The notes: a model not told the origin generated them from the letters alone. Positions 8,162 through 16,750 are shown, numbered from the stretch's first letter. The stretch is DNA of 64,000 nucleotides from Luteibacter sp. UNC138MFCol5.1 (GCF_900110505.1 NZ_FODZ01000005.1:1-64000); one strand, 5' to 3'. Numbers and translations: made by a program.

Positions 8162-9520
8162 CTAACCCGCGCCGAGCGCCGCGAAGAAGCGCCGGGGCGC
8201 GCCTTCGAAGCCGCCGTTCGACATGAAGACGACATGGTCGCCGTCGCGCGCCTCGCCGGCCAGCGTATCGACCAGCGCGTCGACCGAGCCGACCGTCGCG
8301 CCGCGCCCGTCGAGCGCGCCGGTGACCCTGGCGGCATCCCAGGGTAGCTCGGGGCGGTGCAGGAAGACGACGCGGTCGGCGTCGGCGAGCGACGGGGCGA
8401 GCGCGTCCGCGTGGGCGCCCAGCCGCATCGAGTTCGAGCGCGGTTCGAGGGCCACGAGGATGCGCGCGTCGCCGACCTTCGCCCGCAGCCCCGCGAGCGT
8501 GGTCGCGATGGCGGTGGGGTGATGGGCGAAGTCGTCGTACACGGTGACGCCGCGAGCGACGCCGATCGTCTCCATGCGCCGTTTCACGCTCGCGAAGGTC
8601 GCGAACGCCGGCAGCAGCGCGGCAGGATCGGCGCCCGCGGCCGCGGCGGCGGCCAGCGCCGCCAGGGCGTTCATCACGTTGTGCCTGCCCAGCGACGCCC
8701 AGCGGACCTCGCCGAGCGCCTCGCCACCACGGAGCACGCGGAAGTGCGAGCCGTCGGCGGCGATCAGTTCGGCGCGCCAGTCGCCACGGTCGATGCCGAA
8801 CGTCTCCACGGGCGTCCAGGCACCCATCGCCAGCACCTCGGCGAGGTGGACGTCTTCCGCGTTCACGATCAGGCGTCCGTTGCCGGGCACCGTGCGCACC
8901 AGATGGTGGAACTGGCGCTGGATCGCCGCGACGTCCGGGAAGATGTCCGCGTGGTCGAATTCCAGGTTGTTCAGGATCGCGACGCGCGGGCGGTAATGCA
9001 CGAACTTCGAGCGCTTGTCGAAGAACGCCGAATCGTACTCGTCGGCCTCGATGACGAACGGGCGTCCCTCGCCGCGACGGGCGGAAACGTCGAAGTTGCC
9101 CGGCACGCCGCCGATGAGGAAGCCCGGCGCCAGTCCCGCCGACTCCAGCAGGTGCGCGAGCAGGCTGGTCGTCGTCGTCTTGCCGTGGGTGCCGGCCACG
9201 GCGAGCACCTCGCGCCCGCCGAGCAGGGTCTCGCCGAGCCACTGCGGACCGGAGATGTAACGCATGCCCTCGTCGAGCATGTACTCCACCGCCGGGTTGC
9301 CCCGCGTCATGGCGTTACCCACCACGACGAGATCGGGCGCGGGCCGCAGATGCTCCGCGCGATAGCCCTGCATCAGCCCGATGCCGAGGCTCTCGAGCTG
9401 GGTGCTCATCGGTGGGTAGACGTTGGCGTCGGAGCCTTCGACCTGGAGGCCGAGTTCGCGCGCGAGCGCGGCGACGCCACCCATGAAGGTGCCGCAGATA
9501 CCGAGGATATGGACGCGCAT
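8162..9520 (-). CDS. mpl: UDP-MurNAc:L-Ala-gamma-D-Glu-meso-DAP ligase
   Basis: A 452-residue Mur ligase that recycles murein tripeptide onto UDP-MurNAc in the cytoplasm. The start MRVHILGICGTFMGG is the conserved Mpl N-terminus, preferred over a GTG four codons upstream. The ATP loop is GTHGKTTTT (110-117), followed by EADEYDSAFFDKRSKF, NNLEFDHADIFPD and YDDFAHHPTAI. The length matches the E. coli enzyme. It is 55 nt downstream of adk and very close to the LON gene. It confirms meso-DAP peptidoglycan and recycling. Confidence 0.95.
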   Translation of the reverse strand: MRVHILGICGTFMGGVAALARELGLQVEGSDANVYPPMSTQLESLGIGLMQGYRAEHLRPAPDLVVVGNAMTRGNPAVEYMLDEGMRYISGPQWLGETLLGGREVLAVAGTHGKTTTTSLLAHLLESAGLAPGFLIGGVPGNFDVSARRGEGRPFVIEADEYDSAFFDKRSKFVHYRPRVAILNNLEFDHADIFPDVAAIQRQFHHLVRTVPGNGRLIVNAEDVHLAEVLAMGAWTPVETFGIDRGDWRAELIAADGSHFRVLRGGEALGEVRWASLGRHNVMNALAALAAAAAAGADPAALLPAFATFASVKRRMETIGVARGVTVYDDFAHHPTAIATTLAGLRAKVGDARILVALEPRSNSMRLGAHADALAPSLADADRVVFLHRPELPWDAARVTGALDGRGATVGSVDALVDTLAGEARDGDHVVFMSNGGFEGAPRRFFAALGAG

Positions 9521-9575
9521 GGCTACGGACACCCGGGAGGTGGGCGGCCCGCCGCGACCGGCGGGCCGGGATGGA

Positions 9576-10157
9576 TCAGGCGCTGGCGGCCTTCGTGCCG
9601 TCGAGCACGGACTTGATGCGCGCCGTGACCTCGTCGAGCTCGCCGACGCCGTCGACGACCTGGAGCTTGCCGCGCTTCGCGTAGAACTCGGCGACGGGCG
9701 CGGTCTGGTCGGCGTAGATCGCGAGGCGCTTCTTCACCGTGTCCGGATTGTCGTCCGGGCGATGCTCGGCCTCGAAGCGGACGACGCAGCGATCCACGAT
9801 GGCCTCGTTCGGCACCTCGAGCTTGATCACCACGTCGAGCGGCTGCCCGATCTTGGCCAGCACGCCGTCGAGCGCATCGGCCTGCGCCAGGTTGCGCGGG
9901 TAGCCGTCCAGGATGAAGCCGGGCTTCGCGTCGGGCTCGCCGAGGCGGTGCTCGATGATGCCCAGCATGATGTCGTCCGGCAGGAGCTGGCCGGCGTCCA
10001 TCAGGCTCTTCGCCTTGTTGCCGAGCTCCGACCCCGCCTTGATCTCGGCGCGCAGGAGATCGCCGGTGGAAATGTGCGGGATGCCCAGATCCTGCTTGAG
10101 GCGGGCCGCCTGGGTGCCCTTGCCCGAACCGGGCGCGCCGAATAGCACGAGTCGCAT
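9576..10157 (-). CDS. adk: adenylate kinase (short LID form)
   Basis: A 193-residue kinase interconverting ATP + AMP and 2 ADP. The P-loop GAPGSGKGT is at residues 7-15, with HISTGDLLRAEI, GFILDGYPRN (AMP site) and YAKRGKLQVVDG at the C-terminus. The LID is the short type (RFEAEHRPDDNPDTVKKRL), as in xanthomonads, and has no zinc cysteines. The start at 10157 has GGAG 6 nt upstream; the frame is open further upstream but without homology. It is the first gene of an adk-mpl-LON-SDR run and divergent from pfp. Confidence 0.96.
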   Translation of the reverse strand: MRLVLFGAPGSGKGTQAARLKQDLGIPHISTGDLLRAEIKAGSELGNKAKSLMDAGQLLPDDIMLGIIEHRLGEPDAKPGFILDGYPRNLAQADALDGVLAKIGQPLDVVIKLEVPNEAIVDRCVVRFEAEHRPDDNPDTVKKRLAIYADQTAPVAEFYAKRGKLQVVDGVGELDEVTARIKSVLDGTKAASA

Positions 10158-10362
10158 TGATGCTCCATTTCGCCGGACGTTCGGGAAAAATCCCCTGTCG
10201 GGCACGATAAAAATGGGTCTCAAGGTAACGGCACGGGCGCCGCCGCGTCAAACGGACGACACCGGCGAGGTGTACGGGGTCCCGGGTGTCGACCCTTTCA
10301 AGGCATCGCGACGCGCGGCGCGCTACGCTGGCCCTCCCGAGCTGACTTACAGGATGCGAAGC

Positions 10363-11619
10363 ATGGCCGCCGGCAAACTTCTCTACGCCCAGTCGGGCGG
10401 TGTCTCCGCCGTGATCAACGCCACCGCCGCGGGCGTCATCGAGACCGCGAGGGACAAGGGCATCGTGGTGTACGCCGCCCGCAACGGCATCCTCGGCGCC
10501 CTGCGCGAGGAACTGATCGACACCTCGAAGGAGGCCAAGGCCAACATCGCGGCGCTGAAGCACACGCCCGGCGGCGCGTTCGGCTCCTGCCGCTACAAGC
10601 TGAAGTCGCTGGAGGAGAACCGCGCGGAGTACGAGCGCCTGATCGAGGTGTTCAAGGCGCACGACATCCGCACCTTCCTCTACAACGGCGGCAACGACTC
10701 CGCGGACACGGCGAACAAGGTCTCGAAGATCGGCCAGGCACTCGGCTACGAGGTCAACTGCATCGGCGTGCCGAAGACGATCGACAACGACCTCGTGGTC
10801 ACCGACACCTGCCCCGGCTTCGGCTCGGTGGCGAAGTACACGGCGATCGCCGTGCGCGAGGCGAGCCTGGACGTGGCCTCCATGATGGATACCTCCACCA
10901 AGGTCTTCATCATCGAGGTGATGGGCCGGCACGCCGGCTGGATCGCCGCGGCCGCAGGCCTCGCGGGCTCCTCCGCCGGCGATCCGCCGCACGTGATCCT
11001 GTTCCCCGAGAACGTGTTCGATCCGGAGGCGTTCCTGGCGAAGGTGAAGGCCACGGTCGAGAAGGTGGGCTACTGCACCGTGGTCGTTTCGGAGGGCGTC
11101 AAGGACAGGGAGGGCAAGTTCCTCGCGGAGTCCGGCGCGCGCGACGCGTTCGGCCATGCGCAGCTCGGCGGCGCGGCGCCCGTGCTGGCCGCGCTGGTGC
11201 GCGAGAAGCTGGGCTACAAGTACCACTGGGCGCTGCCCGACTACCTGCAGCGCTCCGCGCGCCACGTGGCGTCGAAGACCGACCTGGACCAGGCCTACGC
11301 GGTCGGCAAGAAGGCCGTCGAATACGCGGCGGAAGGGCTCAACGCCGTGATGCCGGTGATCGTGCGCACCTCGGACGAGCCGTACAAGTGGAAGATCGAG
11401 GCCGCGCCGCTGGACAAGATCGCCAACCACGAGAAGAAGATGCCGAAGAACTTCATTTCGAAGGACGGCTTCGGCATCACCGCCGCCGCGCGCCGCTACC
11501 TCGCGCCACTGATCCAGGGCGAAGCACCGCCGCCGTACGGGCCCGACGGCCTGCCGGTGTACGTGACGCTGAAGAACACGCCGGTGACTAGGAAGCTGAA
11601 GAAGTTCGCGGTGGGGTGA
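10363..11619 (+). CDS. pfp: pyrophosphate-dependent 6-phosphofructokinase
   Basis: A 418-residue PFK of the PPi-using type. It catalyses the reversible phosphorylation of fructose 6-phosphate with pyrophosphate, replacing ATP-PFK in xanthomonad glycolysis and also running in the gluconeogenic direction. YAQSGGVSAVINA opens the fold. GGND (109-112) stands in place of the GGDG of ATP enzymes; PKTIDND (137-143) and IIEVMGRHAGW hold substrate residues. ATG 10363 is favoured over ATG 10354 because AGGA lies 8 nt upstream. It is divergent from adk; the 205-nt gap holds no other gene. Confidence 0.94.
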   Translation: MAAGKLLYAQSGGVSAVINATAAGVIETARDKGIVVYAARNGILGALREELIDTSKEAKANIAALKHTPGGAFGSCRYKLKSLEENRAEYERLIEVFKAHDIRTFLYNGGNDSADTANKVSKIGQALGYEVNCIGVPKTIDNDLVVTDTCPGFGSVAKYTAIAVREASLDVASMMDTSTKVFIIEVMGRHAGWIAAAAGLAGSSAGDPPHVILFPENVFDPEAFLAKVKATVEKVGYCTVVVSEGVKDREGKFLAESGARDAFGHAQLGGAAPVLAALVREKLGYKYHWALPDYLQRSARHVASKTDLDQAYAVGKKAVEYAAEGLNAVMPVIVRTSDEPYKWKIEAAPLDKIANHEKKMPKNFISKDGFGITAAARRYLAPLIQGEAPPPYGPDGLPVYVTLKNTPVTRKLKKFAVG

Positions 11620-11648
11620 GGCACGCTGGGGCGCTCTCGCTGGTTACA

Positions 11649-11705
11649 TCGCCGATACGATCGGCTCCCACCCTACCGGAGGGTGGGAGCCGATCGTATC
11701 GGCGA
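11649..11705. repeat. REP-like inverted pair, family A
   Basis: Two 26-nt arms (11649-11674 and 11680-11705) are perfect reverse complements separated by ACCGG. Each arm carries GGGTGGGAGC followed by the small palindrome CCGATCGTATCGG. Related copies occur at 26387-26462, 51035-51059 and 61230-61255. The pair lies between convergent pfp and the UdgX gene, so it may also act as a terminator. Confidence 0.85.
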
Positions 11706-11716
11706 CGCATGTCGCC

Positions 11717-13135
11717 TCAGCCCAGCACGTCGTGCATGAGCGACAGATCGCGGACGAAGTCGGCGTAGCCGGCTTCGCGCGCCTCGTGATCCGGCAGGCG
11801 CAGCAGGTACGACGGATGCACGGTCGCCATGGCGCGGCGGCCGTCCGGAAGATCCAGCCATTCGCCGCGCTGCTGCATCAGCCGGAACGACGCGCCGAAC
11901 ACCGCCTGCGCGGCCATCGCGCCCAGGCAGACGATCGCCTCGGGCTGGATGCGGTCCAGTTCCGCCGCCAGCCACGGCCGGCAGGCGGCCTGCTCCTCGG
12001 CGTTCGCGCGCTTGTGCAGCCGCACCTTTCCGCGCGGCTCGAACTTGAAATGCTTGACGGCGTTCGTGACGTAAAGCGCGTCGCGTTCGACGCCCGCCTC
12101 GCCCAGCGCGCGGTCGAAGAGCTTGCCCGCGGGCCCGACGAACGGCTTGCCGGCGAGGTCTTCCTGGTCGCCCGGCTGCTCGCCGATCACGACGATGCGG
12201 GCATGCACCGGACCTTCGCCGAACACGGTCTGCGTCGCGGGCTTCCACAGATCGCACGCACGGCAGTCGCGCGCCTGCCGGCGCAGCGCGGCGATGCTGC
12301 CTTCGGGCGCGTCGACGGCCGCCTTCTGCAAGGGCGTGATCTTCTTCCTCGGCACCGTCGGCTGGTTCTTCACCATGGCCTGCATCCTCGGCAGCGCGTC
12401 GCGCACCAGTTCGGGGATGAGCCGCGCTTCCGGCAGGTTCTTCCAGTACTTCACCGGCATCTCGCGACGCATCGCGTCCACCTTCAGGCGGGCCGGATTG
12501 AAGATGCTCGCGTAATACGTGCGCCAGAGGTCTTCCAGCGCGTCGTCCGACGGCGCATCCGCGCGACTCGCGCCCGGCCCTATGGAGAGCGTCTCGCCAT
12601 CCCAGTGCGCGCTGCGTGACGGCGTGAGCAACGACCAGCGCATGCCCGTGAACCGACGGACGAAGAACGGCGCCACGCGCGACACGATGTCGTGCTCGGG
12701 CTCGAACCAGGCCACGTAGATCGTCGCGTCGCCGAGAAGCACTTCGCGGAAGCGCACGAACGCCTTCATCTTGTGCATGTCGCGATTGACCTGCTTGATG
12801 CACGTGTGCGCCCAGGCGACGTCGTCGTCGGTGGCGATGCGCAGCAGGGCCTTCTCGCCGTGCGTCATCCGCCACAGCATGCGGTAGAGCGTCGCGTGGC
12901 GACGCGGGTCGCTGTGTGCCAGCACCGTGTCGGCAAGGCCGAGGAACGCGCGCGGCACGGCCGGCGTCGTTTCGCGCACGGGCGGAGGCAAGGGGGCGTC
13001 GTCGCCGAACAGGCCACCCGACGCGCCGGTCCGCCATTCGACCTCCGCGGGATCGACATCGGCGAGCAGCAGCGTGCGCGCCTTCGCGCGCCATTCGGCC
13101 GTATCGGACGGATCGTCCAGCGTGACGACGTGCAT
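11717..13135 (-). CDS. UdgX-type uracil-DNA glycosylase with N-terminal DUF4130
   Basis: A 472-residue two-domain protein. The N-terminal half (to about 260) matches the DUF4130 / TIGR03915 helical domain. The C-terminal half is a family-4-like uracil-DNA glycosylase with CRACDL (C291, C294) and further Cys residues (C385, C403) for a 4Fe-4S cluster, GEQPGDQEDLAGKPFVGPAG (318-337) and VHPSYLLR (439-446). The basic loop GKVRLHKR places H374 where UdgX proteins have the His that covalently traps uracil-DNA. The start is 2 nt from the radical-SAM stop, so the two are one operon. Fused DUF4130-UdgX proteins next to this radical-SAM family recur in bacteria. Confidence 0.88.
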   Translation of the reverse strand: MHVVTLDDPSDTAEWRAKARTLLLADVDPAEVEWRTGASGGLFGDDAPLPPPVRETTPAVPRAFLGLADTVLAHSDPRRHATLYRMLWRMTHGEKALLRIATDDDVAWAHTCIKQVNRDMHKMKAFVRFREVLLGDATIYVAWFEPEHDIVSRVAPFFVRRFTGMRWSLLTPSRSAHWDGETLSIGPGASRADAPSDDALEDLWRTYYASIFNPARLKVDAMRREMPVKYWKNLPEARLIPELVRDALPRMQAMVKNQPTVPRKKITPLQKAAVDAPEGSIAALRRQARDCRACDLWKPATQTVFGEGPVHARIVVIGEQPGDQEDLAGKPFVGPAGKLFDRALGEAGVERDALYVTNAVKHFKFEPRGKVRLHKRANAEEQAACRPWLAAELDRIQPEAIVCLGAMAAQAVFGASFRLMQQRGEWLDLPDGRRAMATVHPSYLLRLPDHEAREAGYADFVRDLSLMHDVLG

Positions 13136-13137
13136 CG

Positions 13138-14358
13138 TCAGCCGAAAAGATCCGCCTGGGCGGGAACGGCCTCGCGCAGGTCGTGGCGCAGGAACGCGCT
13201 CTCGCGGTCGCCGCGCGGACGATGGTCGATGGTTTCGACGAACGGCGCGACCTTCTTCACCGGCACGCGGAGGCGCACGAGGTCGTCGTAGCGTACGCGC
13301 CGGTGCGCGCGCATGGCGATCAGGCGATCGACGGTTTTCACCCCGAGCCCCGGCACCCGCAGGAGCATCTCCCGGGACGCGCGGTTGAGGTCGACGGGGA
13401 AGCGCTCCCGGTGCCGCAACGCCCAGGCCAGTTTGGGATCGACGTCGAGCGACAGCATGCCGTCGTCGCCGGGCGGCGCGATCTCGTCGGCGCCGAAGCC
13501 GTAGAAGCGCATCAGCCAGTCGGCCTGGTACAGGCGATGCTCGCGAACCAGCGGCGGTGGCTTCAGCGGAAGCACCTTCGACGCATCCGGGATCGGGCTG
13601 AACGCCGAGTAGTAGACGCGGCGCAGGTGGTAATTCGTGTAGAGATTCGTGCTCGCCGTGAGCACGTCGCGGTCGCTCGCCGCGTCGGCGCCGACGATCA
13701 TCTGCGTGCTCTGGCCGGCGGGCGCGAAGCGCGGCGCCTTCTTTTCAGCCTTGGCCTCGTCGATCGACAGACGCAGCCTCCCCATCGCGCTGCGGATGTC
13801 GCCCAGATCCTTCTCCGGCGCCAGCGACTTGAGGCCGCCTTCCGTGGGCATCTCGACATTGATGCTCAGGCGATCGGCCCATCGGCCCGCGGCGTCGATC
13901 AGCTCGGGCGACGCATCGGGAATCGTCTTCAGGTGGATGTAACCGCCGAAGCGATGCTCCGTGCGCAGCGTGCGCGCCACGCGCACGAGCTGCTCCATCG
14001 TGTAGTCGGGCGACTGGATGATGCCCGAGGACAGGAACAGGCCCTCGATGTAGTTGCGCTTGTAGAACGCGAGCGTGAGCTCGACCACTTCCTCGACGGA
14101 GAAACGCGCGCGACGCACGTTGCTGCTGCGCCGGTTGACGCAGTACACGCAGTCATACACGCAGAAGTTGGTCAGCAGGATCTTCAGCAGCGAAATGCAG
14201 CGGCCGTCCGGCGCGTACGCATGACAGATCCCCATGCCTTCCGTGGAGCCGATCCCGCCGGTCTTCAGCGAGTTCCGGCCCTTGCCGCCACTGGACGAGC
14301 AGGAGGCGTCGTACTTCGCGGCGTCGGCGAGGATGGCGAGCTTTTCAGTCACGTTCAT
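13138..14358 (-). CDS. putative DNA modification/repair radical SAM protein
   Basis: A 406-residue radical-SAM enzyme of the TIGR03916 type. The cluster motif is C66-x3-C70-x2-C73 (CVYDCVYC), preceded by GMGICHAYAPDGRC. LSSGIIQSPDYTMEQL, GYIHLKTIP and YYSAFSPIPDA are family blocks. A helix-hairpin-helix at the C-terminus (LLRVPGLGVKTVDRLIAMR) suggests DNA binding. The reaction is not known; the name comes from its constant pairing with the UdgX fusion, which is also seen here (2-nt gap). It is the first gene of the pair, and is divergent from the CodA-like gene. Confidence 0.9.
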   Translation of the reverse strand: MNVTEKLAILADAAKYDASCSSSGGKGRNSLKTGGIGSTEGMGICHAYAPDGRCISLLKILLTNFCVYDCVYCVNRRSSNVRRARFSVEEVVELTLAFYKRNYIEGLFLSSGIIQSPDYTMEQLVRVARTLRTEHRFGGYIHLKTIPDASPELIDAAGRWADRLSINVEMPTEGGLKSLAPEKDLGDIRSAMGRLRLSIDEAKAEKKAPRFAPAGQSTQMIVGADAASDRDVLTASTNLYTNYHLRRVYYSAFSPIPDASKVLPLKPPPLVREHRLYQADWLMRFYGFGADEIAPPGDDGMLSLDVDPKLAWALRHRERFPVDLNRASREMLLRVPGLGVKTVDRLIAMRAHRRVRYDDLVRLRVPVKKVAPFVETIDHRPRGDRESAFLRHDLREAVPAQADLFG

Positions 14359-14385
14359 GGCTAAGGGAATGGTGCCAAAACGACG

Positions 14386-14423
14386 CTTCACCTGCGTGAA
14401 GGCCGAAGGGCAGCGGGTATCAT
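14386..14423 (+). promoter_or_regulatory. putative promoter with inverted repeat for the CodA-like gene
   Basis: A perfect inverted repeat CTTCAC-CTGC-GTGAAG (14386-14401) ends in a possible -35 (GTGAAG), 16 nt before a TATCAT -10 (14418-14423). A protein bound to the repeat would cover the -35. The -35 match is poor (3/6). Confidence 0.35.
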
Positions 14424-14449
14424 GGCCGTTCCTCCCCGGAGCCCTTTCC

Positions 14450-15736
14450 ATGGACCTCATCATCCGCCACGCCACCCTGCCCGACGGCCGCACCGACGTC
14501 GACATCGGCATCGAGGGAGGGCGCTTCGCGGCGATCCAGACGGCGCTGCCGGCGAAGGGCGCCGAGGAGATAGACGCGCAGGGGCGCCTGGTCGCGCCGC
14601 CGTTCGTCGATGCGCATTTCCACATGGACGCGACGCTGTCGCTGGGCCTGCCCCGGCTCAACGCGTCCGGCACGCTGCTCGAAGGCATTTCCCTATGGGG
14701 CGAGCTCAAGCCGGTGCTCACGCAGCAGGCCCTGGTCGACCGCGCCATGGCCTACTGCGACATGGCCGTGGCGCAGGGCCTGCTCGCGATCCGCAGCCAT
14801 GTGGACGTCTGCGACGACCGCCTGCTGGCGACGGAAGCGCTGCTCGAGGTGAAGCGGCGCGTCGCGCCCTACCTGCACCTCGAACTCGTCGCGTTCCCGC
14901 AGGACGGCCTGCTCCGCTCGGCGAGCGCCAAAGCCAACCTCGTGCGCGCGCTCGACATGGGCGTCGACGTAGTCGGCGGCATTCCGCACTTCGAGCGCAC
15001 CATGGCCGACGGCGCCGCCTCGATTCGCTGGCTCTGCGAACTCGCGGCCGAGCGCGGGCTGCGCGTGGACATGCATTGCGACGAGTCCGACGATCCGCTG
15101 TCGAGGCACATCGAAACGCTCGCGGCGGAGACGGTACGGACGGGCCTGCAGGACCGCGTCACCGGCTCGCACCTCACGTCCATGCATTCGATGGACAACT
15201 ACTACGTCTCCAAGCTGCTGCCCCTGATCGCCGAGGCGGGCGTGCACGCCATCGCCAACCCGCTGATCAACATCACGCTGCAGGGGCGCCACGACACCTA
15301 TCCGAAGCGGCGCGGCATGACGCGCGTGCCCGAGCTGATGGATGCCGGCGTCAACGTCGCCTTCGGCCACGACTGCGTCATGGATCCCTGGTACGGCATG
15401 GGCTCCGCGGACATGCTCGACGTGGCGCACATGGGGCTGCACGTGGCCCAGATGACCTCGACCAAGGGCGTGGCGCGCGCCTTCGACGCGGTCACGGTCA
15501 ACGCCGCCCGCGTGCTGGGGCTGGAGGACTACGGCATCGCGCCGGGGCACCCGGCGGACTGCGTCCTCCTTCAGGCGGGGGACGCGTACGAGGCCATCCG
15601 GCTGAAGGCGCAACGACTGCTCGTGGTCCGGCGCGGTCGCGTGCTGGCCCGTTCGCCTGAACGGAAAACAGCGCTGGAGCTGCCCGGACGGCCGCCGGAG
15701 CTCACGCTCGAGTTCCGCCCGGGGTCGATTTCCTGA
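14450..15736 (+). CDS. CodA-like amidohydrolase (cytosine/isocytosine deaminase family)
   Basis: A 428-residue metal-dependent amidohydrolase resembling E. coli cytosine deaminase. Metal and active-site residues align: H56-x-H58 (DAHFHMD), Q151 (VAFPQDG), H209 and E212 (MHCDESDD), H241 (GSHLTSMHSMDNYY) and D308 (FGHDCVMDPWYGMG). E. coli CodA has Asp after the metal Asp; here it is C309, so the substrate may not be cytosine. CGGAG precedes ATG 14450. It is followed by a palindrome overlapping its stop codon. Probably a cytoplasmic pyrimidine or related salvage enzyme. Confidence 0.85.
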   Translation: MDLIIRHATLPDGRTDVDIGIEGGRFAAIQTALPAKGAEEIDAQGRLVAPPFVDAHFHMDATLSLGLPRLNASGTLLEGISLWGELKPVLTQQALVDRAMAYCDMAVAQGLLAIRSHVDVCDDRLLATEALLEVKRRVAPYLHLELVAFPQDGLLRSASAKANLVRALDMGVDVVGGIPHFERTMADGAASIRWLCELAAERGLRVDMHCDESDDPLSRHIETLAAETVRTGLQDRVTGSHLTSMHSMDNYYVSKLLPLIAEAGVHAIANPLINITLQGRHDTYPKRRGMTRVPELMDAGVNVAFGHDCVMDPWYGMGSADMLDVAHMGLHVAQMTSTKGVARAFDAVTVNAARVLGLEDYGIAPGHPADCVLLQAGDAYEAIRLKAQRLLVVRRGRVLARSPERKTALELPGRPPELTLEFRPGSIS

Positions 15737-15749
15737 ACCGGTCGGTTCA
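15734..15749. repeat. palindrome at the end of the CodA-like gene
   Basis: TGAACCG-GT-CGGTTCA is a perfect 7-bp inverted repeat that includes the stop codon. It is too short and lacks a U-tract for a confident terminator; it could be an operator for the downstream RcnB-like genes. Confidence 0.5.
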
Positions 15750-15885
15750 ATAGCTGTCGCGTCAATGAACGTCTTTCGCGAGCCTTTCATTCGTAGGACT
15801 TCGCGTTCAGGCAGCGCTTCCTAGCATCCGAATCGTCGATCGGCCGCGCGACACGCGGTATGACGATCGGGCCGGGAGACCTCTC

Positions 15886-16308
15886 ATGAAGACGATGCTG
15901 CGTTCCGCTTTTGCCGCCCTCGCTCTGCTGACCACGACGATGGCGTTCGCCGACGACCACCACGGTCGCGACCACGACCGTCATGGCCACGATCGCGGGC
16001 ACGACGACCGCCGCTGGCATCACGACAACGGCTGGCACGGCCATCGCCCGCCGCCCCCGCCGCCGCGTCCGTATTACGGCCACGGTTACTACCACGGCCC
16101 GGCGTATTACCACCGTCCGCCGCCGCCTCGCTATTACGGCCATTGGGAGCGCGGACACCGTTACTACGGCCGCAACGTGGTGGTCTACGACTACGGCAGC
16201 TACCGCCTGCGCCCGCCGCCGCGCGGCTACCACTGGGTCCGTGAGAACAACGATTTCCTGCTGGTCGCCATCGCGACCGGCGTGATCCTCGACATCGCCA
16301 CGCGCTAA
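15886..16308 (+). CDS. RcnB-like periplasmic His-rich protein, copy 1
   Basis: A 140-residue exported protein: signal peptide (residues 1-22, ending MAFA), a His/Asp/Arg-rich stretch, a Pro/Tyr segment (RPPPPPPRPYYGHGYY), then the RcnB domain WERGHRYYGRNVVVYDY, PPPRGYHWVRENNDFLLVAI. In E. coli RcnB is a periplasmic factor that limits Ni/Co efflux; homologues are often His-rich and of unknown role. A GGAGACCTCTC leader directly precedes ATG and is repeated before copy 2. Confidence 0.85.
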   Translation: MKTMLRSAFAALALLTTTMAFADDHHGRDHDRHGHDRGHDDRRWHHDNGWHGHRPPPPPPRPYYGHGYYHGPAYYHRPPPPRYYGHWERGHRYYGRNVVVYDYGSYRLRPPPRGYHWVRENNDFLLVAIATGVILDIATR

Positions 16309-16320
16309 GGGAGACCTCTC

Positions 16321-16692
16321 ATGAAGACTCTGGGCAAGATGCTTTTCTGCCTGGCCGCCGCCGGCGCGATCGCTCCGGCGTTCGCCTTTGACCCGCCGCA
16401 GCGCCACGACGACCGTCGCGACTGGCATGACGATCGCCACGACGACCGGCATGACGATCGCCGCGACTGGCACGACGACCGCCACGACCATCGCGGCCCG
16501 CCGCCGCATGCGCGTCGCTGGGAACGCGGCCACCGTTACGACGGGCGCGTCATCGTGATCCACGATTACCACGAGCGTCACCTGCGCGAGCCGCCACGCG
16601 GCTATCACTGGGTGCGCGACGAGGACAACTCGAACGAGTTCCTGCTCGTCGCCATCGCGACCGGCGTGATCCTGGACATCGCCACGCGCTGA
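16321..16692 (+). CDS. RcnB-like periplasmic His-rich protein, copy 2
   Basis: A 123-residue paralogue of the preceding gene, 12 nt downstream. It has a signal peptide (1-22), a repetitive RRDWHDDRHDDRHDDRRD metal-binding-like segment, and the same C-terminal domain (WERGHRY, PPRGYHWVRDED, FLLVAIATGVILDIATR). The last 14 residues are identical to copy 1, and the ribosome-site leader GGAGACCTCTCATGAAGAC is shared, showing a tandem duplication that included the 5' region. The Pro-rich middle of copy 1 is missing and a two-residue insertion (NS) precedes FLLVAI. Confidence 0.85.
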   Translation: MKTLGKMLFCLAAAGAIAPAFAFDPPQRHDDRRDWHDDRHDDRHDDRRDWHDDRHDHRGPPPHARRWERGHRYDGRVIVIHDYHERHLREPPRGYHWVRDEDNSNEFLLVAIATGVILDIATR

Positions 16693-16718
16693 GCTAGGCA
16701 CCTGCTAACAAGAATGCC

Positions 16719-16750
16719 CGGCAACATGGGGGCTTGCCCCCATGTTGCCG
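16719..16750. repeat. perfect 15-bp hairpin upstream of the toxin gene
   Basis: CGGCAACATGGGGGC pairs perfectly with its complement around a TT loop. It has no U-tract. It may close the RcnB transcript or be a solitary REP-like unit; the sequence differs from the GTGGGAGC families. It lies 98 nt before the start of the large toxin gene. Confidence 0.6.

Noticed and set aside
13183-14364. Forward open frame (393 codons) across the radical-SAM gene
   Set aside because: Antisense shadow; the reverse frame carries the CX3CX2C cluster and HhH motifs.
16420-16500. Short tandem repeats resembling a CRISPR or satellite array
   Set aside because: They encode the RDWHDDRHDDR repeats of the second RcnB-like protein and have no spacers.
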